Positions 44,393 to 54,360 are shown, counted from the first letter of the stretch. The stretch: 64,000 nt of DNA from Pedobacter steynii (GCF_900103665.1 NZ_FNGY01000005.1:342641-406640), one strand, 5' to 3'. The notes: generated by a model not told the origin, from the letters alone. Numbers and translations are program-made.

Positions 44393-45388
44393 ATGAAGAA
44401 CCTAGTAAAAATTATAATAGCAGGAGCGTTTTTGAGTTTAGGAACGCAAAGGGTTATCGCACAGATTGATCCTCACTTTTCACAATATTACGCCCATCCA
44501 CTGTGGTTAAACCCTGCATTAACCGGGGTTACCGATGGTGATTACAGGGTGTCCATAAATGCTAAGCAGCAATGGGGGGGTGTCTCTAATTCGTTTTTAA
44601 CCGGGGGTGCGTCATTTGACATGGCCCCCGTTAAAAATCTCGCTTTCGGGGCGATGGTGCTGAACCAGAATGCAGGAGATATCAGTTATAACCATCTAAG
44701 TGTCCTGGCCTCCGCGGCTTACCGGATTCACTTTGGCGAGACGGGACAAAATATGATCAACTTCGGCCTTCAGGCAGGGATCCTGAACAAAAGTTTTGAT
44801 GCTTCCAAGATTACCCTGGGCAATCAGTTTAACCCGGTAACGGGCTATGATCCTAACTTTGGAATCAGCGAATCTTTTGCTTCTTCCAATACGCTTGTTC
44901 CCGATGTCAATGTCGGGGTAATGTATTTTGATGGGAATCCGGACCAGCGTGTGAATGTCTTTGCAGGCGCAACGGCTGCCCACCTGACCAGGCCTATCGA
45001 TAAATTTCTAGGCACCGATGTGCGGATGCCTATCCGATATGCGGGACATGGAGGCGCAAGGATTAAAATAACCGACATGCTGGACATTACACCCAATGCA
45101 TTGTACATGAGACAGGGAAATGCGAGAGAAACCTCTGTTGGTGCTTATGCGAAAGTGATGCTAAATCCTGAAGCAGACCTGATGTTTGGAACAAACTATC
45201 GGGTGGATGATGCTGCAATTGCCTTCTTTGGCCTCAATATTAAAAACATGGTATTTGGTGTGAGTTACGACTTTAACACCTCCAGTTTTAATAAAATGGC
45301 CCGTAGTCAGGGTGGACTGGAATTGTCCATCTCCTTTACCCGAAGGAAAGGTATTATTGGCCCGAATTTCTTTTGTCCAAGATTATAA
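44393..45388 (+). CDS. PorP/SprF family type IX secretion-associated outer-membrane protein
   Basis: The 331-residue protein has a signal peptide (cleaved after IAQ, about residue 23) and the PorP/SprF opening DPHFSQYYAHPLWLNPALTG, followed by GGVSNSFLTGG and a series of barrel strands to the C-terminus. PorP/SprF proteins attach type B substrates such as SprB-like adhesins to the surface. It lies 14 bases after the adhesin gene and 11 before the OmpA gene, so its partner is very likely the 3600-residue adhesin. Confidence 0.9.
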   Translation: MKNLVKIIIAGAFLSLGTQRVIAQIDPHFSQYYAHPLWLNPALTGVTDGDYRVSINAKQQWGGVSNSFLTGGASFDMAPVKNLAFGAMVLNQNAGDISYNHLSVLASAAYRIHFGETGQNMINFGLQAGILNKSFDASKITLGNQFNPVTGYDPNFGISESFASSNTLVPDVNVGVMYFDGNPDQRVNVFAGATAAHLTRPIDKFLGTDVRMPIRYAGHGGARIKITDMLDITPNALYMRQGNARETSVGAYAKVMLNPEADLMFGTNYRVDDAAIAFFGLNIKNMVFGVSYDFNTSSFNKMARSQGGLELSISFTRRKGIIGPNFFCPRL

Positions 45389-45399
45389 TATAACGCGAT

Positions 45400-47400
45400 A
45401 TGAAACTTAAAATATTACTCGTCCTCTGCCTGCTTAGCAATATTGTCAGTGCTCAATTTGTAACCAATAGCAAAAGAGTTGCTGATGTTTATTACCTGAA
45501 TAAGGAGTATTATGCTGCCGCAGAATATTATAAAAAAGCTTTACAGATCTCTCCGGATAGTTCTGGTTTTGTGGTGCCTTATGGCTTTGAATCTAAGCTG
45601 AAGCAAGAAAGTCCGAAGAAGGAAGATTATGAATATAATGTTTTCCAGCTGGCAGAGTCACTCAGACAGTATAAGAACTTTACTGACGCGGAGAAATGGT
45701 ATGCCATTGCTAAAGACTTCAATAACCCGAAATACATCCTGAGTACTTTTTGGTATGGGGTGACGTTAAGGGCCAACCAAAATTATACGGAAGCCATCAG
45801 TGCTTTCGAGACTTTCCAGAAGAAATACAGGGCCAGCGATGAGTATGCGGCCAGGGCTAAAACTGAAATTGCTTCCTGCAAGTTCGCCCTATATGAGGTG
45901 AGCCATCCGCGGTTGTTTAAGCTGGGAAGACTGAAGAATGACATCAACCAGGCGGGTTCCAATTATACGCCATTGCTAAGAGGGAATAACTTTTATTTTA
46001 CCTCTTCCAGGCCGGTGAACAGTACCGGTAAAAATGTGGTGTTATCGGATGGAAAAAATGCTTCAAAAGTAACAAGAAAGCAAACGCCGTATGTAAATGC
46101 GATTTATGAAACTTCAGGAAATCCATTAACGGGAAGCATTTCTATCAAGAAAATTCCAACCAGCAACAAAGACAAAGAACTGGCTACACCTGCATTCCTT
46201 CCCAATGGAAAAGTGATGTTTATCACCGGATGGAGTGCTAAGGAAACCAGAAAGATTTATCAGCTGACTTCAGCCTCTGTAACAGGAAAAGATTGGTCTG
46301 AGCCGATAGAGCTTGGTGGTAATATCAATGTGAAAGGTTTTAATGCCATGCAGCCTTCGGTGAGTAAAAACGGGAAGTACCTGATCTTTTCTTCAGATCG
46401 TCCCGGCGGACATGGAAAGTATGATTTGTGGTATTGTGCGATCCGCCCGGATGGCTCGCTTGGACAGGCGATAAACATGGGCAATACCATCAATACTTCA
46501 GGGGATGAAGAAGCGCCGTACTACAATGTGAAAACTAAAAAATTATTGTATTCCAGTAATGGAAAAGTAGGCCTGGGTGGCTTTGACTTTTATGAAAGTG
46601 ATGGTGATTTTGACAGCTGGTCTGAACCCCGGAACTTAGGATATCCATTTAATTCTTCTAAGGATGATCTTTATTTTACACCTTTGGATGATGCTGATGT
46701 GGAAGGCTATATCAGTTCCGACAGGGAGTCTTTATGTTGTCTGGAGATCTTTCATCTGAAACGCGAATACCTGAGCATCAGAGGAAGAATCCTGGATTGC
46801 AAAGATGGAAAACCATTGGAGAATGCAGTGGTGACACTTGCGGACTCGTTGCAGCAGTTTAAGTTTACAACGGGAGCAGATGGACAATATAACTTCAGAG
46901 TCAACTCTAACCGTCAGCTAAAGATTACAGCAGAGAAGGCGCAGTACTTTACCAAGAACTTAAGCTATTCTTACGATCAGCTGGCACAGAAAGATACTTT
47001 GTTCAGCGAAGAGATCTGCCTGATCCCTTACAAGAAAGATGAAGCAATTGTACTCAAAGATGTGCTGTATGAATTTGATAAGGCAGAGCTGACCGCAGAT
47101 TCTAAAGTAAAAATGGATTACTTATACAACATCCTGGTCGACAATCCAAAAATTGAAATAGAGTTGAGCTCGCATACCGACAGTAAAGGGACGCCTGCTT
47201 ACAATCTGGATCTTTCTGATAGAAGAGCTAAATCCTGTGTGGATTATCTCCTTGCAAAAGGAATTCCGGAAAACAGAATGAAGAGTAAGGGCTATGGTAT
47301 GACCAAGCCGGTTGCACCGAATAAACTTCCAAATGGAAAAGATAACCCGGCGGGAAGAGCACTAAACAGACGTACAGAATTCAAGGTTACCAAAGATTAA
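45400..47400 (+). CDS. OmpA/PD40 envelope protein of the adhesin cassette (PorE-like)
   Basis: The 666-residue protein has a signal peptide (SNIVSAQ, residue 19), a TPR-like helical region (about 25-165; AAEYYKKALQISPDS; NYTEAISAFETF), WD40-like PD40 repeats (about 185-460; YLIFSSDRPGGHGKYDLWYC), a carboxypeptidase-regulatory-like domain (about 468-530), and a C-terminal OmpA domain (about 555-666; SSHTDSKGTPAYN; LDLSDRRAKSCVDYL) that binds peptidoglycan. This is the usual domain order of PorE-like and SprE-linked proteins near PorP/SprF genes. It should tether the surface complex to the cell wall. It ends the operon; a hairpin follows. Confidence 0.9.
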   Translation: MKLKILLVLCLLSNIVSAQFVTNSKRVADVYYLNKEYYAAAEYYKKALQISPDSSGFVVPYGFESKLKQESPKKEDYEYNVFQLAESLRQYKNFTDAEKWYAIAKDFNNPKYILSTFWYGVTLRANQNYTEAISAFETFQKKYRASDEYAARAKTEIASCKFALYEVSHPRLFKLGRLKNDINQAGSNYTPLLRGNNFYFTSSRPVNSTGKNVVLSDGKNASKVTRKQTPYVNAIYETSGNPLTGSISIKKIPTSNKDKELATPAFLPNGKVMFITGWSAKETRKIYQLTSASVTGKDWSEPIELGGNINVKGFNAMQPSVSKNGKYLIFSSDRPGGHGKYDLWYCAIRPDGSLGQAINMGNTINTSGDEEAPYYNVKTKKLLYSSNGKVGLGGFDFYESDGDFDSWSEPRNLGYPFNSSKDDLYFTPLDDADVEGYISSDRESLCCLEIFHLKREYLSIRGRILDCKDGKPLENAVVTLADSLQQFKFTTGADGQYNFRVNSNRQLKITAEKAQYFTKNLSYSYDQLAQKDTLFSEEICLIPYKKDEAIVLKDVLYEFDKAELTADSKVKMDYLYNILVDNPKIEIELSSHTDSKGTPAYNLDLSDRRAKSCVDYLLAKGIPENRMKSKGYGMTKPVAPNKLPNGKDNPAGRALNRRTEFKVTKD

Positions 47401-47415
47401 TACAAATTCTCTCTC

Positions 47416-47465
47416 AAAAGCCCTGGTTTGAATATTAATTCTTAATATTCGGACCGGGGCTTTTA
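47416..47465 (+). terminator. Terminator of the adhesin operon
   Basis: An imperfect long stem runs from AAAAGCCC at 47416 to GGGCTTTT ending at 47464, with an inner GAATATTAA/TTAATATTC part, followed by T residues. Confidence 0.65.
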
Positions 47466-47471
47466 CATTTG
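47464..47471 (+). promoter_or_regulatory. -7 promoter box of a small hypothetical gene
   Basis: TACATTTG matches TAnnTTTG exactly and sits just after the terminator stem, 17 bases before ATG 47489. Confidence 0.45.
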
Positions 47472-47488
47472 CATTAAAAAAGCAAATT

Positions 47489-47677
47489 ATGCATACTGAA
47501 GCTCATATTAAAATGGTAGCGGATACCTTACTTCCTGGATTCTTACCGAAAGATCCCAATGAAAAAAATCTTGTTTTTCATTTTACATTGCCTCCAAACG
47601 AGAATTATAAAGTCAGCTATCTTAAAACTGCTAAAAACGAATGGGTATTTAGCAGTTCAGAAAAAGTAGATAGATAA
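47489..47677 (+). CDS. Small hypothetical protein (62 residues)
   Basis: The 62-residue soluble product has no signal peptide and no cysteine. It has a basic, mixed-charge C-terminus (SEKVDR) and a central stretch LVFHFTLPPNENYKVSYLKT. It has its own promoter box at 47464-47471. I recognise no family. Confidence 0.55.
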   Translation: MHTEAHIKMVADTLLPGFLPKDPNEKNLVFHFTLPPNENYKVSYLKTAKNEWVFSSSEKVDR

Positions 47678-48033
47678 GCATCCTGGAATTGTTTTTTTAA
47701 GAAAATCGATCATTTTGTTTACTTTTAACTGATATTCAGTTCTATAGCTGTTTTGGGTGTGAGGGCGCCTTTACAAGGGAATGGGATAATATAGCGGATA
47801 TAATGGATGTAGCGTAGTAAAATAGGCTGATTAATCATCAAAGTGAGTAATAATTGCCCACATTAAGTTGTTGGGTATTGTTGGTTCTGCATTGATTTTC
47901 GGGCTGGATTACCGCATTTTGTTCCATTAGTCTTCTTTATGTTCAAGATTCAATTCTTCCTGTGTGCCAAAGAGATAACACCTCCCAATAGGTATGGTAA
48001 TTGTTAAAGTATACATGACTAGATTTTAATAAA
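47678..48033. other. Intergenic region, nothing recognised
   Basis: These 356 bases hold no ORF with a credible start and no RNA gene, clear repeat or terminator. I found no exact promoter box before the GAF gene. Confidence 0.3.
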
Positions 48034-48567
48034 TTGGAAACAAACATAGGAAGTATCCTGATTCCGACGGATGAAGATGCAAGATTGGAAAACCTGAAAA
48101 AGTATAAGATTCTATATACGAAAACTGAACCTATATTTGATCAGCTGGCAGCCCTTACGGCAACAATGATGAATGTACCTATTGCGATGATTAATTTCGT
48201 GGACCGGGATAAAGTGTGGACCAAAGCCGATCAGAGCGGGCATGTAGGACTGGAAGTAGGCCGGGAGGTCAGTTTATGCTCCCTGGCGATCTTAAATGGC
48301 AGTGTGACGGTGTTTGAAGACCTCATCCGGAATCCTTGTCTCATCTCTAACCCACTGATTGCCGGAGAATCCGGATTGCGCTTTTATGCGGCAGCAGCAA
48401 TTACGACGAACGAAGGTTTCAGGGTGGGTGTAGTTTGTATTGTAGATAAGAAGCCAAGGGTGTTTAAAGAAGAAGACCGGAAGAAACTGGAGCTGATCGC
48501 ATTGATGGTGAGAAGGGAAATGAACAAGCGGGTAGGGATCCCTGAATTTGAAATTCAAAACGCATAA
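48034..48567 (+). CDS. GAF-domain protein
   Basis: The 177-residue protein is essentially one GAF domain (about 20-170). It shows the segment ENLKKYKILYTKTEPIFDQL, then MMNVPIAMINFVDRDKVW (compare typical GAF starts) and a C-terminal helix EEDRKKLELIALMVRREM. GAF domains bind small ligands such as cyclic nucleotides or sense redox. No enzyme or DNA-binding domain is fused, so it probably acts as a single-domain sensor. The start codon in this frame is TTG (48034); an in-frame stop lies 16 bases upstream, so no earlier start exists. It lies 18 bases before a GNAT gene. Confidence 0.72.
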   Translation: METNIGSILIPTDEDARLENLKKYKILYTKTEPIFDQLAALTATMMNVPIAMINFVDRDKVWTKADQSGHVGLEVGREVSLCSLAILNGSVTVFEDLIRNPCLISNPLIAGESGLRFYAAAAITTNEGFRVGVVCIVDKKPRVFKEEDRKKLELIALMVRREMNKRVGIPEFEIQNA

Positions 48568-48585
48568 CTATATTTTTGTAAACTC

Positions 48586-49029
48586 ATGAGGATTACAAAA
48601 ATCAAAGACCATATCCCAATGGATTTATTCCTGCTGGCAGATCCGGCAGAAAAGAGTATCCTGGGATACCTTCCGGATTCACTGGTTTATATTGCTAAAA
48701 TTAAGGAAGAAACAGTTGGCGGTTATATCCTCCAACCCATAGGTCCGGCGAAGTACGAACTTAAAAATATTGCCGTAATGCCCGGATATCAAAATCAGGG
48801 TATCGGTGGGGAATTGCTCCGGCACCTTTTTGGAGTCGTAAAAGAACTTAACGGAGAAAGCATCGAAGTGGGGACCGGAACCTTTGGCTATCAGCTGTCC
48901 TTTTATCAGCGTGCGGGATTCCGGGCAGACCGCATTGATAAAGATTTCTTCTTACTGAACTACAAGGAAGCCATTTTTGAAAATGGGATTCAGCATAAGG
49001 ACATGCTGCGGTTGCTGATTAAACTGTAA
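48586..49029 (+). CDS. GNAT-family N-acetyltransferase
   Basis: The 147-residue protein has the GNAT core: beta strands to VGGYILQPI, then IAVMPGYQNQGIGGELLRHLF, which contains the acetyl-CoA-binding Q-x-x-G-x-G/A loop (QNQGIG, about residues 71-76), and a C-terminal FYQRAGFRAD. It transfers an acetyl group from acetyl-CoA to an unknown amine. It lies 18 bases after the GAF gene and overlaps the kinase gene on the opposite strand by 11 bases at its end. The substrate cannot be read from the sequence. Confidence 0.85.
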   Translation: MRITKIKDHIPMDLFLLADPAEKSILGYLPDSLVYIAKIKEETVGGYILQPIGPAKYELKNIAVMPGYQNQGIGGELLRHLFGVVKELNGESIEVGTGTFGYQLSFYQRAGFRADRIDKDFFLLNYKEAIFENGIQHKDMLRLLIKL

Positions 49030-49873
49030 TTCCCTCTTTTCTCAGAATGTAATTATAAATCCCTTCAATAGGCTTCTGATAGATTTTGCCCACTTTTACC
49101 TGATTGTTTAAACAGACTTCTCTCAATACATCCCGGTAATAAAAAGCGATAGAGCCTACGAAATGGCAATCCAGACTTTTATAGTTCGCATAGTCTTTAA
49201 TGTTGGTATCTACGAATTCCTGAAAGCCTTCACGTAAAATGTTAAGAATAAAAGGATGGTCTGTATGTTCTGCCATGAAACGGCTGATGGAAGCGAGGTA
49301 GGTATTGGGTGATGGTTTCTGATAGAGATTAGTGACTACCGTTTCTTTATCGATCTGGTAATTTTGTGCAAAAATTACACTTAACTCGGCAGGCATATTT
49401 CCGTACAGATAACTGGTGATGAGTTTGCGGCCAAAGAAAGTACCCGAACCTTCATCACCCAGAACATAACCTAAACCATGAGAGCCGCTATGAACGTTTT
49501 TGCCGTCGTAATAAGAAATGTTTGATCCTGTCCCCAGAATGCAGGTTAAGCCTTTCTGATCCCCGCAGGTGGCGTAGGCAGAGCCGATTAAATCATGTTC
49601 CACAGAGACATAAGCCTGCGTGAAAAAAGAAGAAATGCCATTCGAGATAACTTCTACTTTATCAGGAGAAGAACAGCCTGCACCAAAGAAATAAATTTCC
49701 TTTACTTTTTCCGCATAAGCCGCGATTTCCTTTTTCTTGGAAAAAAGCTTAAAAATATCATGTGCATTCAAAAAATAAGGGTTAATGCCCTGTGTGCTGA
49801 AACTGATGGTCTCTTCCGGGCTGTAACCCATCCAGTCAGTTTTTGAGGATCCGCTGTCTGCTACTAAAATCAT
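49019..49873 (-). CDS. BadF/BadG/BcrA-type ATPase, probable N-acetylglucosamine-type sugar kinase
   Basis: The 284-residue protein opens MILVADSGSSKTDW (phosphate-1 motif DxGSSKTD). It has the ACTIN-fold features FFGAGCSS and LGTGSNISYYDG, and the phosphate-2-like segment HGLGYVLGDEGSG around residue 130. This family includes N-acetylglucosamine and N-acetylmuramic kinases as well as dehydratase activators; no cysteine cluster of the activator type is seen, so a sugar kinase is more likely. It starts 18 bases downstream of the TolC gene, so it may be co-transcribed with the RND operon or just close to it. Confidence 0.8.
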   Translation of the reverse strand: MILVADSGSSKTDWMGYSPEETISFSTQGINPYFLNAHDIFKLFSKKKEIAAYAEKVKEIYFFGAGCSSPDKVEVISNGISSFFTQAYVSVEHDLIGSAYATCGDQKGLTCILGTGSNISYYDGKNVHSGSHGLGYVLGDEGSGTFFGRKLITSYLYGNMPAELSVIFAQNYQIDKETVVTNLYQKPSPNTYLASISRFMAEHTDHPFILNILREGFQEFVDTNIKDYANYKSLDCHFVGSIAFYYRDVLREVCLNNQVKVGKIYQKPIEGIYNYILRKEGITV

Positions 49874-49891
49874 TTGCTAAAAATAACAATC

Positions 49892-51202
49892 TTATTGAAT
49901 ATTTAAAGTACCACTGATTTCTTTTAAGCTGATTTCGGTAAGTTTTGCCTGATACTGAGCATCCAGGAACCGGGTAATGGCCGTAATTGAGTTCCTTTGT
50001 GCCTCTCTGAGCTCCAGCGGGGAGATACTGCCCAGGCGGTATTTTTCAAGCGTAATGTCCAGATTTTGTTTTGCAATGTTCACATTGGTCTGCTCCACCT
50101 TCAGCAGGTCGAGGTTGGTCAGGTAATTCTGATAAGCCGAAAGCAGTTGCGCATTGATGTCCTGCCTTGCTTTTTCCAGGTTCAGTTCTGTGGTATTGAT
50201 CTGTACCTTTGCGTTACGCTCATTCTGACGCTGCAGGAAGCCGTTAAACAAGTTCAGACTTGCCGTTACCCCATAAGTAAAACCGTTGGCCCTGAACTTC
50301 TGATTAAAGCCCGTAGGACTCGTGCTGTTCGAAAATTCATAACCACTGTTTAAACCTACCGTCGGATAACGTTGTCCCTTCACTTGTTTCAGGTTCAGCT
50401 CTGCAATCTTTTTATTGATAAACGCAGATTGTAAAGCAGGGCTCAGCTGCTCCGTAAGACCAGACAATTCCGTATAGTTGAGGTTCCTTTCGATTTTAAT
50501 ATTTTCATCCACTTCAAAAACCAGGTTCAGGTCTCTGGCCATCACCTGATTGAGGCTCACCATATTCGTCCTGAGTACATTCTTTTGCTGTAAATAAAGG
50601 GAAGTATCTGCATTATAATCTACCGTAGCAGAAAGGACATCCAGTTTAGATCCCCTGCCGATCTCCAGCTTGTTCTTAGCGATCGTTAAGCGCATTCTCG
50701 AAATGTCGAGTGCCGTGTCTGTTGCCATAACCAGTTGTTGTTGTCTGGCTAAGGCATAATACCCACTGATCACATCCGCCACAGTGGCAATTACGACTCC
50801 TTTTGCGTTGACCTCTCCCAGCTTTTGTAATTCTTTTAAACGGTCATAATTGGCAAACATCTGAAAACCATCAAATATTGTCCAGCCTAAAGCGGCACCA
50901 TAGCTTTGATTCGTGCTTCTGGCACCGTTGGTTTTCCGCTCTGGTCCTGTTGCAGGCGTTTGTACTGTGTTCTGTACGCTACCCCCTCTGGCATAATCGG
51001 CAGTTAGTTTTGGCAGCATTCCGGCATTTCCCGGATTGATGTTGTTTTTCGCAATTTGTATTTCATTATTTACGAGACGGATGTCGTAATTGTTCTTTAA
51101 CGCAGTGCTGATGGCTTCTTCCAGACTCAGCTTTTGCTGTGCAAAGCCTGTACTGCCTGTTAGCAGCAGTAACGTAGCAAATAGAAGTTTCCTGGTTTTC
51201 AT
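49892..51202 (-). CDS. TolC-family outer-membrane channel of the RND efflux operon
   Basis: I start at ATG 51202 (MKTRKLLFATLLLL, a clear signal peptide). An upstream ATG at 51229, three bases after the pump stop codon, adds nine residues. The 436-residue protein shows the two repeated helical segments of the outer-membrane efflux family, with NNYDIRLVNNEIQIAKNN near the start and ASLNLFNGFLQRQNERNAK later. It forms the duct for the RND pump and adaptor encoded just before it on the same strand. The same duct may also serve the peptide exporter at 7086-10419 (inference). Confidence 0.9.
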   Translation of the reverse strand: MKTRKLLFATLLLLTGSTGFAQQKLSLEEAISTALKNNYDIRLVNNEIQIAKNNINPGNAGMLPKLTADYARGGSVQNTVQTPATGPERKTNGARSTNQSYGAALGWTIFDGFQMFANYDRLKELQKLGEVNAKGVVIATVADVISGYYALARQQQLVMATDTALDISRMRLTIAKNKLEIGRGSKLDVLSATVDYNADTSLYLQQKNVLRTNMVSLNQVMARDLNLVFEVDENIKIERNLNYTELSGLTEQLSPALQSAFINKKIAELNLKQVKGQRYPTVGLNSGYEFSNSTSPTGFNQKFRANGFTYGVTASLNLFNGFLQRQNERNAKVQINTTELNLEKARQDINAQLLSAYQNYLTNLDLLKVEQTNVNIAKQNLDITLEKYRLGSISPLELREAQRNSITAITRFLDAQYQAKLTEISLKEISGTLNIQ

Positions 51203-51232
51203 GGTCTTATAGAGTTGAAACTGGATCATGGG

Positions 51233-54200
51233 TTAATGTGCTTTTTTTTCTAAGCTTTCTTCCGCTAAGGCCGCTTTCAGTGAAAGTTCTAATTCTGTAT
51301 TTGCTTTGTGCTCTTTAGACCAGTAAGAATAGATGGCAGGGATCACAAATAACGTTAAGATCAGGGCGAACATCGTTCCCCCAACGATCACGATTCCCAT
51401 TCCCATCCGGCTTTTTGCTGCGGCACCTAAAGCCATGGCAATCGGTAATGCACCGATGGCAATGGCGAGACTGGTCATCAGGATTGGTCTGAGCCTGGAA
51501 ACCGAAGCTTCCCTGATGGCATCGTGAACACTCTTTCCGGTTTCTTTCAGCTGATTGGCAAATTCCACAATCAGAATCCCGTTTTTGGTCACCAGTCCGA
51601 TCAGCATGATCGTTCCGATCTGGCTGAAGATATTCCAGCTCTGACCAAACAACCAGAGCGATAAAAAGGCCCCGGCAACGGCCATGGGTACCGTCAGAAT
51701 GATGATCACAGGATCTACAAAACTCTCAAATTGTGCAGAAAGGATTAGGTAGACCAGCAATAAAGCAAGGCCAAATGCGAACATGGTATTGGAAGAACTC
51801 TCCTGGAAATCCCTGGATTCACCACCAAGATCGGTAGAAAACGATTCATCCAGTATTTTAGCAGAAATCCGGTCCATGGCCTCAATTCCTTCACCGATAC
51901 TTTTACCCGGAGCCAGACCTGCGGAAACTGTTGCCGAAATGAAACGGTTGTTCCGGTACAGTTGCGGCGGACTGCTTTTTTCTCTCGCCGTCACCATATT
52001 GTCTACCTGAATGAGCTCGTTTTTGTTATTTCGTACATAAACAGAACTCAGGTCCAAAGGATCTTTACGGTCATTCATCTCGAATTGTCCGATCACCTGG
52101 TATTGCTTGCCGTTCATAAAGAAATAAGAGAAGCGCTGACCACTTAAACCCAGTTGAAGCGCCATCCCGATATCCGAAACAGAGACTCCCAGGTTTTTCG
52201 CCTTATCTCTGTCGATCGTTAAATCGATTTCTGGTTTGTTAAACTTAAGGTCTACATCTGAAGTCGTAAAAGTAGGGTCCTTGGCCACTTCGTCCATGAA
52301 CAAGGGCACTTTTTCCCTAAGCTTATCAAAGTTCTGTGCCTGGATAATATAATTGACAGGCAAGCCCCCTCTGCGGCCTACAGAAATGGTCGGTTGTTGG
52401 GTGACTACCACTTTTCCTTCCGTATATCTTCTGGTGATCCTGGTTAGCTTGGCCGCGATCTCATCCTGTGTACGCCCACGGTCGCCGGGGTCAGATAAGC
52501 CCATTCTTATAAAACCACTGTTGGTAGATCCCGATCCGCCAAATCCCGGAGAAGTGATGGTAATGTTGACCTTCGTTTGGGGAATAGAATCGGTAATCAT
52601 CTGCTGGATTTTCAGCATAAAACGATCCGTATAGGCAAAGGAAGAACCTTCCGGCGTGGTTACCCTCAGGTTGATCGCACTGCGGTCATCATAAGGTGCC
52701 GTTTCTTTTGGCAGGATTTTCCAGAACAGGGCAATCATTGCCACACAGACCACAATGATGGGAATGGACAACCATTTTTTATTGAGAAACTTATTCAGGT
52801 TATCCGAGTAACTGTCGTTCAGCTTTACAAAATAAGGCTCTGTAAGGTTATAAAATTTAGATTTTTCATGCCCTGTCTTTTTCATCAGGTAGGCATTCAG
52901 CATCGGTGTTAAAGTTAAAGACACAAAGGCCGAGATGAGCACGGCCGCACCAATCACAATCCCGAACTCCCGGAAGAGCCGCCCGACAAATCCCTCCAGA
53001 AAGATAACGGGTAAAAATACCGCTGCAAGGGTCACGGAAATCGAGATTACCGCAAAGAATATCTCATTCGATCCTTTGATCGCTGCTTCAAAAGGAGAGT
53101 AGCCTTCTTCCACCTTTTTAAAGATGTTTTCTGTCACCACAATCCCGTCATCCACCACCAGTCCGGTGGCCAGAACGATAGCAAGCAACGACAATACGTT
53201 GATGGAGAATCCAAAAATGTACATGATGAAGAAGGTAAATATCAACGAAACCGGAATATCCAGCAAAGGCCTGATGGCAATTGCCCAATCTCTGAAAAAC
53301 AGGTAAATAATGAGGATCACCAGGATCAGGGAAAGAATGATGGTCTCGGCAACTTCCGTTACCGACATTTTAATAAATTTCGTGGTATCTAAAGAGATGT
53401 TCAGCTTGATGTCTTTTGGAATATCTTTCTGTAACTGCTCAAATCTTTTATCAAACTCTTTAGAGATGTCGAGGTAGTTCGCCCCTGGCTGAGGAACAAG
53501 ACCTACAGCTACCATGGGTTTTCCTGATTCTCTCAAAATGGTTTCTTCATTTTCTGAACCCAGTACGGCATAACCTACATCTTTCAGGCGGACTACATTA
53601 TCGGTGTCGTTCTTCAGGATCAGGTTGTTGAATTCTTCCTCATTGGTCAGCTTTCCCAATGTTTTCACGATCAGCTCGGTATTCGCACCGGTGATTTTTC
53701 CCGATGGCAGCTCTACATTTTCATTGTTAAGCGCGGTTACAATATCCTGGGAAGTTAGTCCGTAAGCGGCAAGTTTATCCGGAGAAATCCGGATGCGCAT
53801 GGCATATTTCCTTTGGCCCTGAATCTGTACACTGCTCACCCCGGTGATGGTCTGGAGGCGGTCGGCGATTACATTTTCTGCATAATCACTCAGTTCCATC
53901 ACATTGCGTTTATCGCTTTGAATGGTCATGGTGATCACCGCGTCAGAGTTGGCATCGGCCTTGCTGACTACCGGATTTCCGTCGATGTCTTTGGGCAGAC
54001 TTCTTGCCGCCTGTGATACCTTGTCACGCACATCGTTGGCCGCATCGTCAATGTTCTTGTTCAGGTTAAATTCTATGGTGATGTTGCTGCTTCCCTGGTT
54101 GCTGGAAGAGGAAATGTTCCGGATCCCGTCAATCCCGTTGATGGACTTTTCCAGGGGTTCCGTAATCTGTGACTCAATAATATCTGAGTTTGCCCCAGGA

Positions 54201-54352
54201 TAGGAGGTCCTCACAGAGACGACTGTAGGGTCAATGTTTGGGTATTCCCGGACGCCCAGGAAATTATAGCCGATGACACCGAAAAGAAGGATCATCAGGT
54301 TCATAACGATGGCCAGAACTGGCCTCTTTATACTGGTGGTTGAAATGCTCAT
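51233..54352 (-). CDS. RND efflux pump (AcrB/HAE1-type permease)
   Basis: The 1039-residue protein has a short N-terminus, TM1, a large periplasmic loop (about 35-330) and TM2-6, with the proton-relay motif GLVVDDGIVVTEN in TM4. A second periplasmic loop (about 555-860) and TM8-12 follow (GTMFALILTLFVIPAIYSYW). Length and motifs match HAE1-type multidrug pumps. It exports drugs or lipophilic toxins with the adaptor at 54361-55437 and TolC at 49892-51202. The gene ends 31 bases before the TolC ATG at 51202, or three before the alternative start. Confidence 0.93.
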   Translation of the reverse strand: MSISTTSIKRPVLAIVMNLMILLFGVIGYNFLGVREYPNIDPTVVSVRTSYPGANSDIIESQITEPLEKSINGIDGIRNISSSSNQGSSNITIEFNLNKNIDDAANDVRDKVSQAARSLPKDIDGNPVVSKADANSDAVITMTIQSDKRNVMELSDYAENVIADRLQTITGVSSVQIQGQRKYAMRIRISPDKLAAYGLTSQDIVTALNNENVELPSGKITGANTELIVKTLGKLTNEEEFNNLILKNDTDNVVRLKDVGYAVLGSENEETILRESGKPMVAVGLVPQPGANYLDISKEFDKRFEQLQKDIPKDIKLNISLDTTKFIKMSVTEVAETIILSLILVILIIYLFFRDWAIAIRPLLDIPVSLIFTFFIMYIFGFSINVLSLLAIVLATGLVVDDGIVVTENIFKKVEEGYSPFEAAIKGSNEIFFAVISISVTLAAVFLPVIFLEGFVGRLFREFGIVIGAAVLISAFVSLTLTPMLNAYLMKKTGHEKSKFYNLTEPYFVKLNDSYSDNLNKFLNKKWLSIPIIVVCVAMIALFWKILPKETAPYDDRSAINLRVTTPEGSSFAYTDRFMLKIQQMITDSIPQTKVNITITSPGFGGSGSTNSGFIRMGLSDPGDRGRTQDEIAAKLTRITRRYTEGKVVVTQQPTISVGRRGGLPVNYIIQAQNFDKLREKVPLFMDEVAKDPTFTTSDVDLKFNKPEIDLTIDRDKAKNLGVSVSDIGMALQLGLSGQRFSYFFMNGKQYQVIGQFEMNDRKDPLDLSSVYVRNNKNELIQVDNMVTAREKSSPPQLYRNNRFISATVSAGLAPGKSIGEGIEAMDRISAKILDESFSTDLGGESRDFQESSSNTMFAFGLALLLVYLILSAQFESFVDPVIIILTVPMAVAGAFLSLWLFGQSWNIFSQIGTIMLIGLVTKNGILIVEFANQLKETGKSVHDAIREASVSRLRPILMTSLAIAIGALPIAMALGAAAKSRMGMGIVIVGGTMFALILTLFVIPAIYSYWSKEHKANTELELSLKAALAEESLEKKAH

Positions 54353-54360
54353 AAAGGAAA

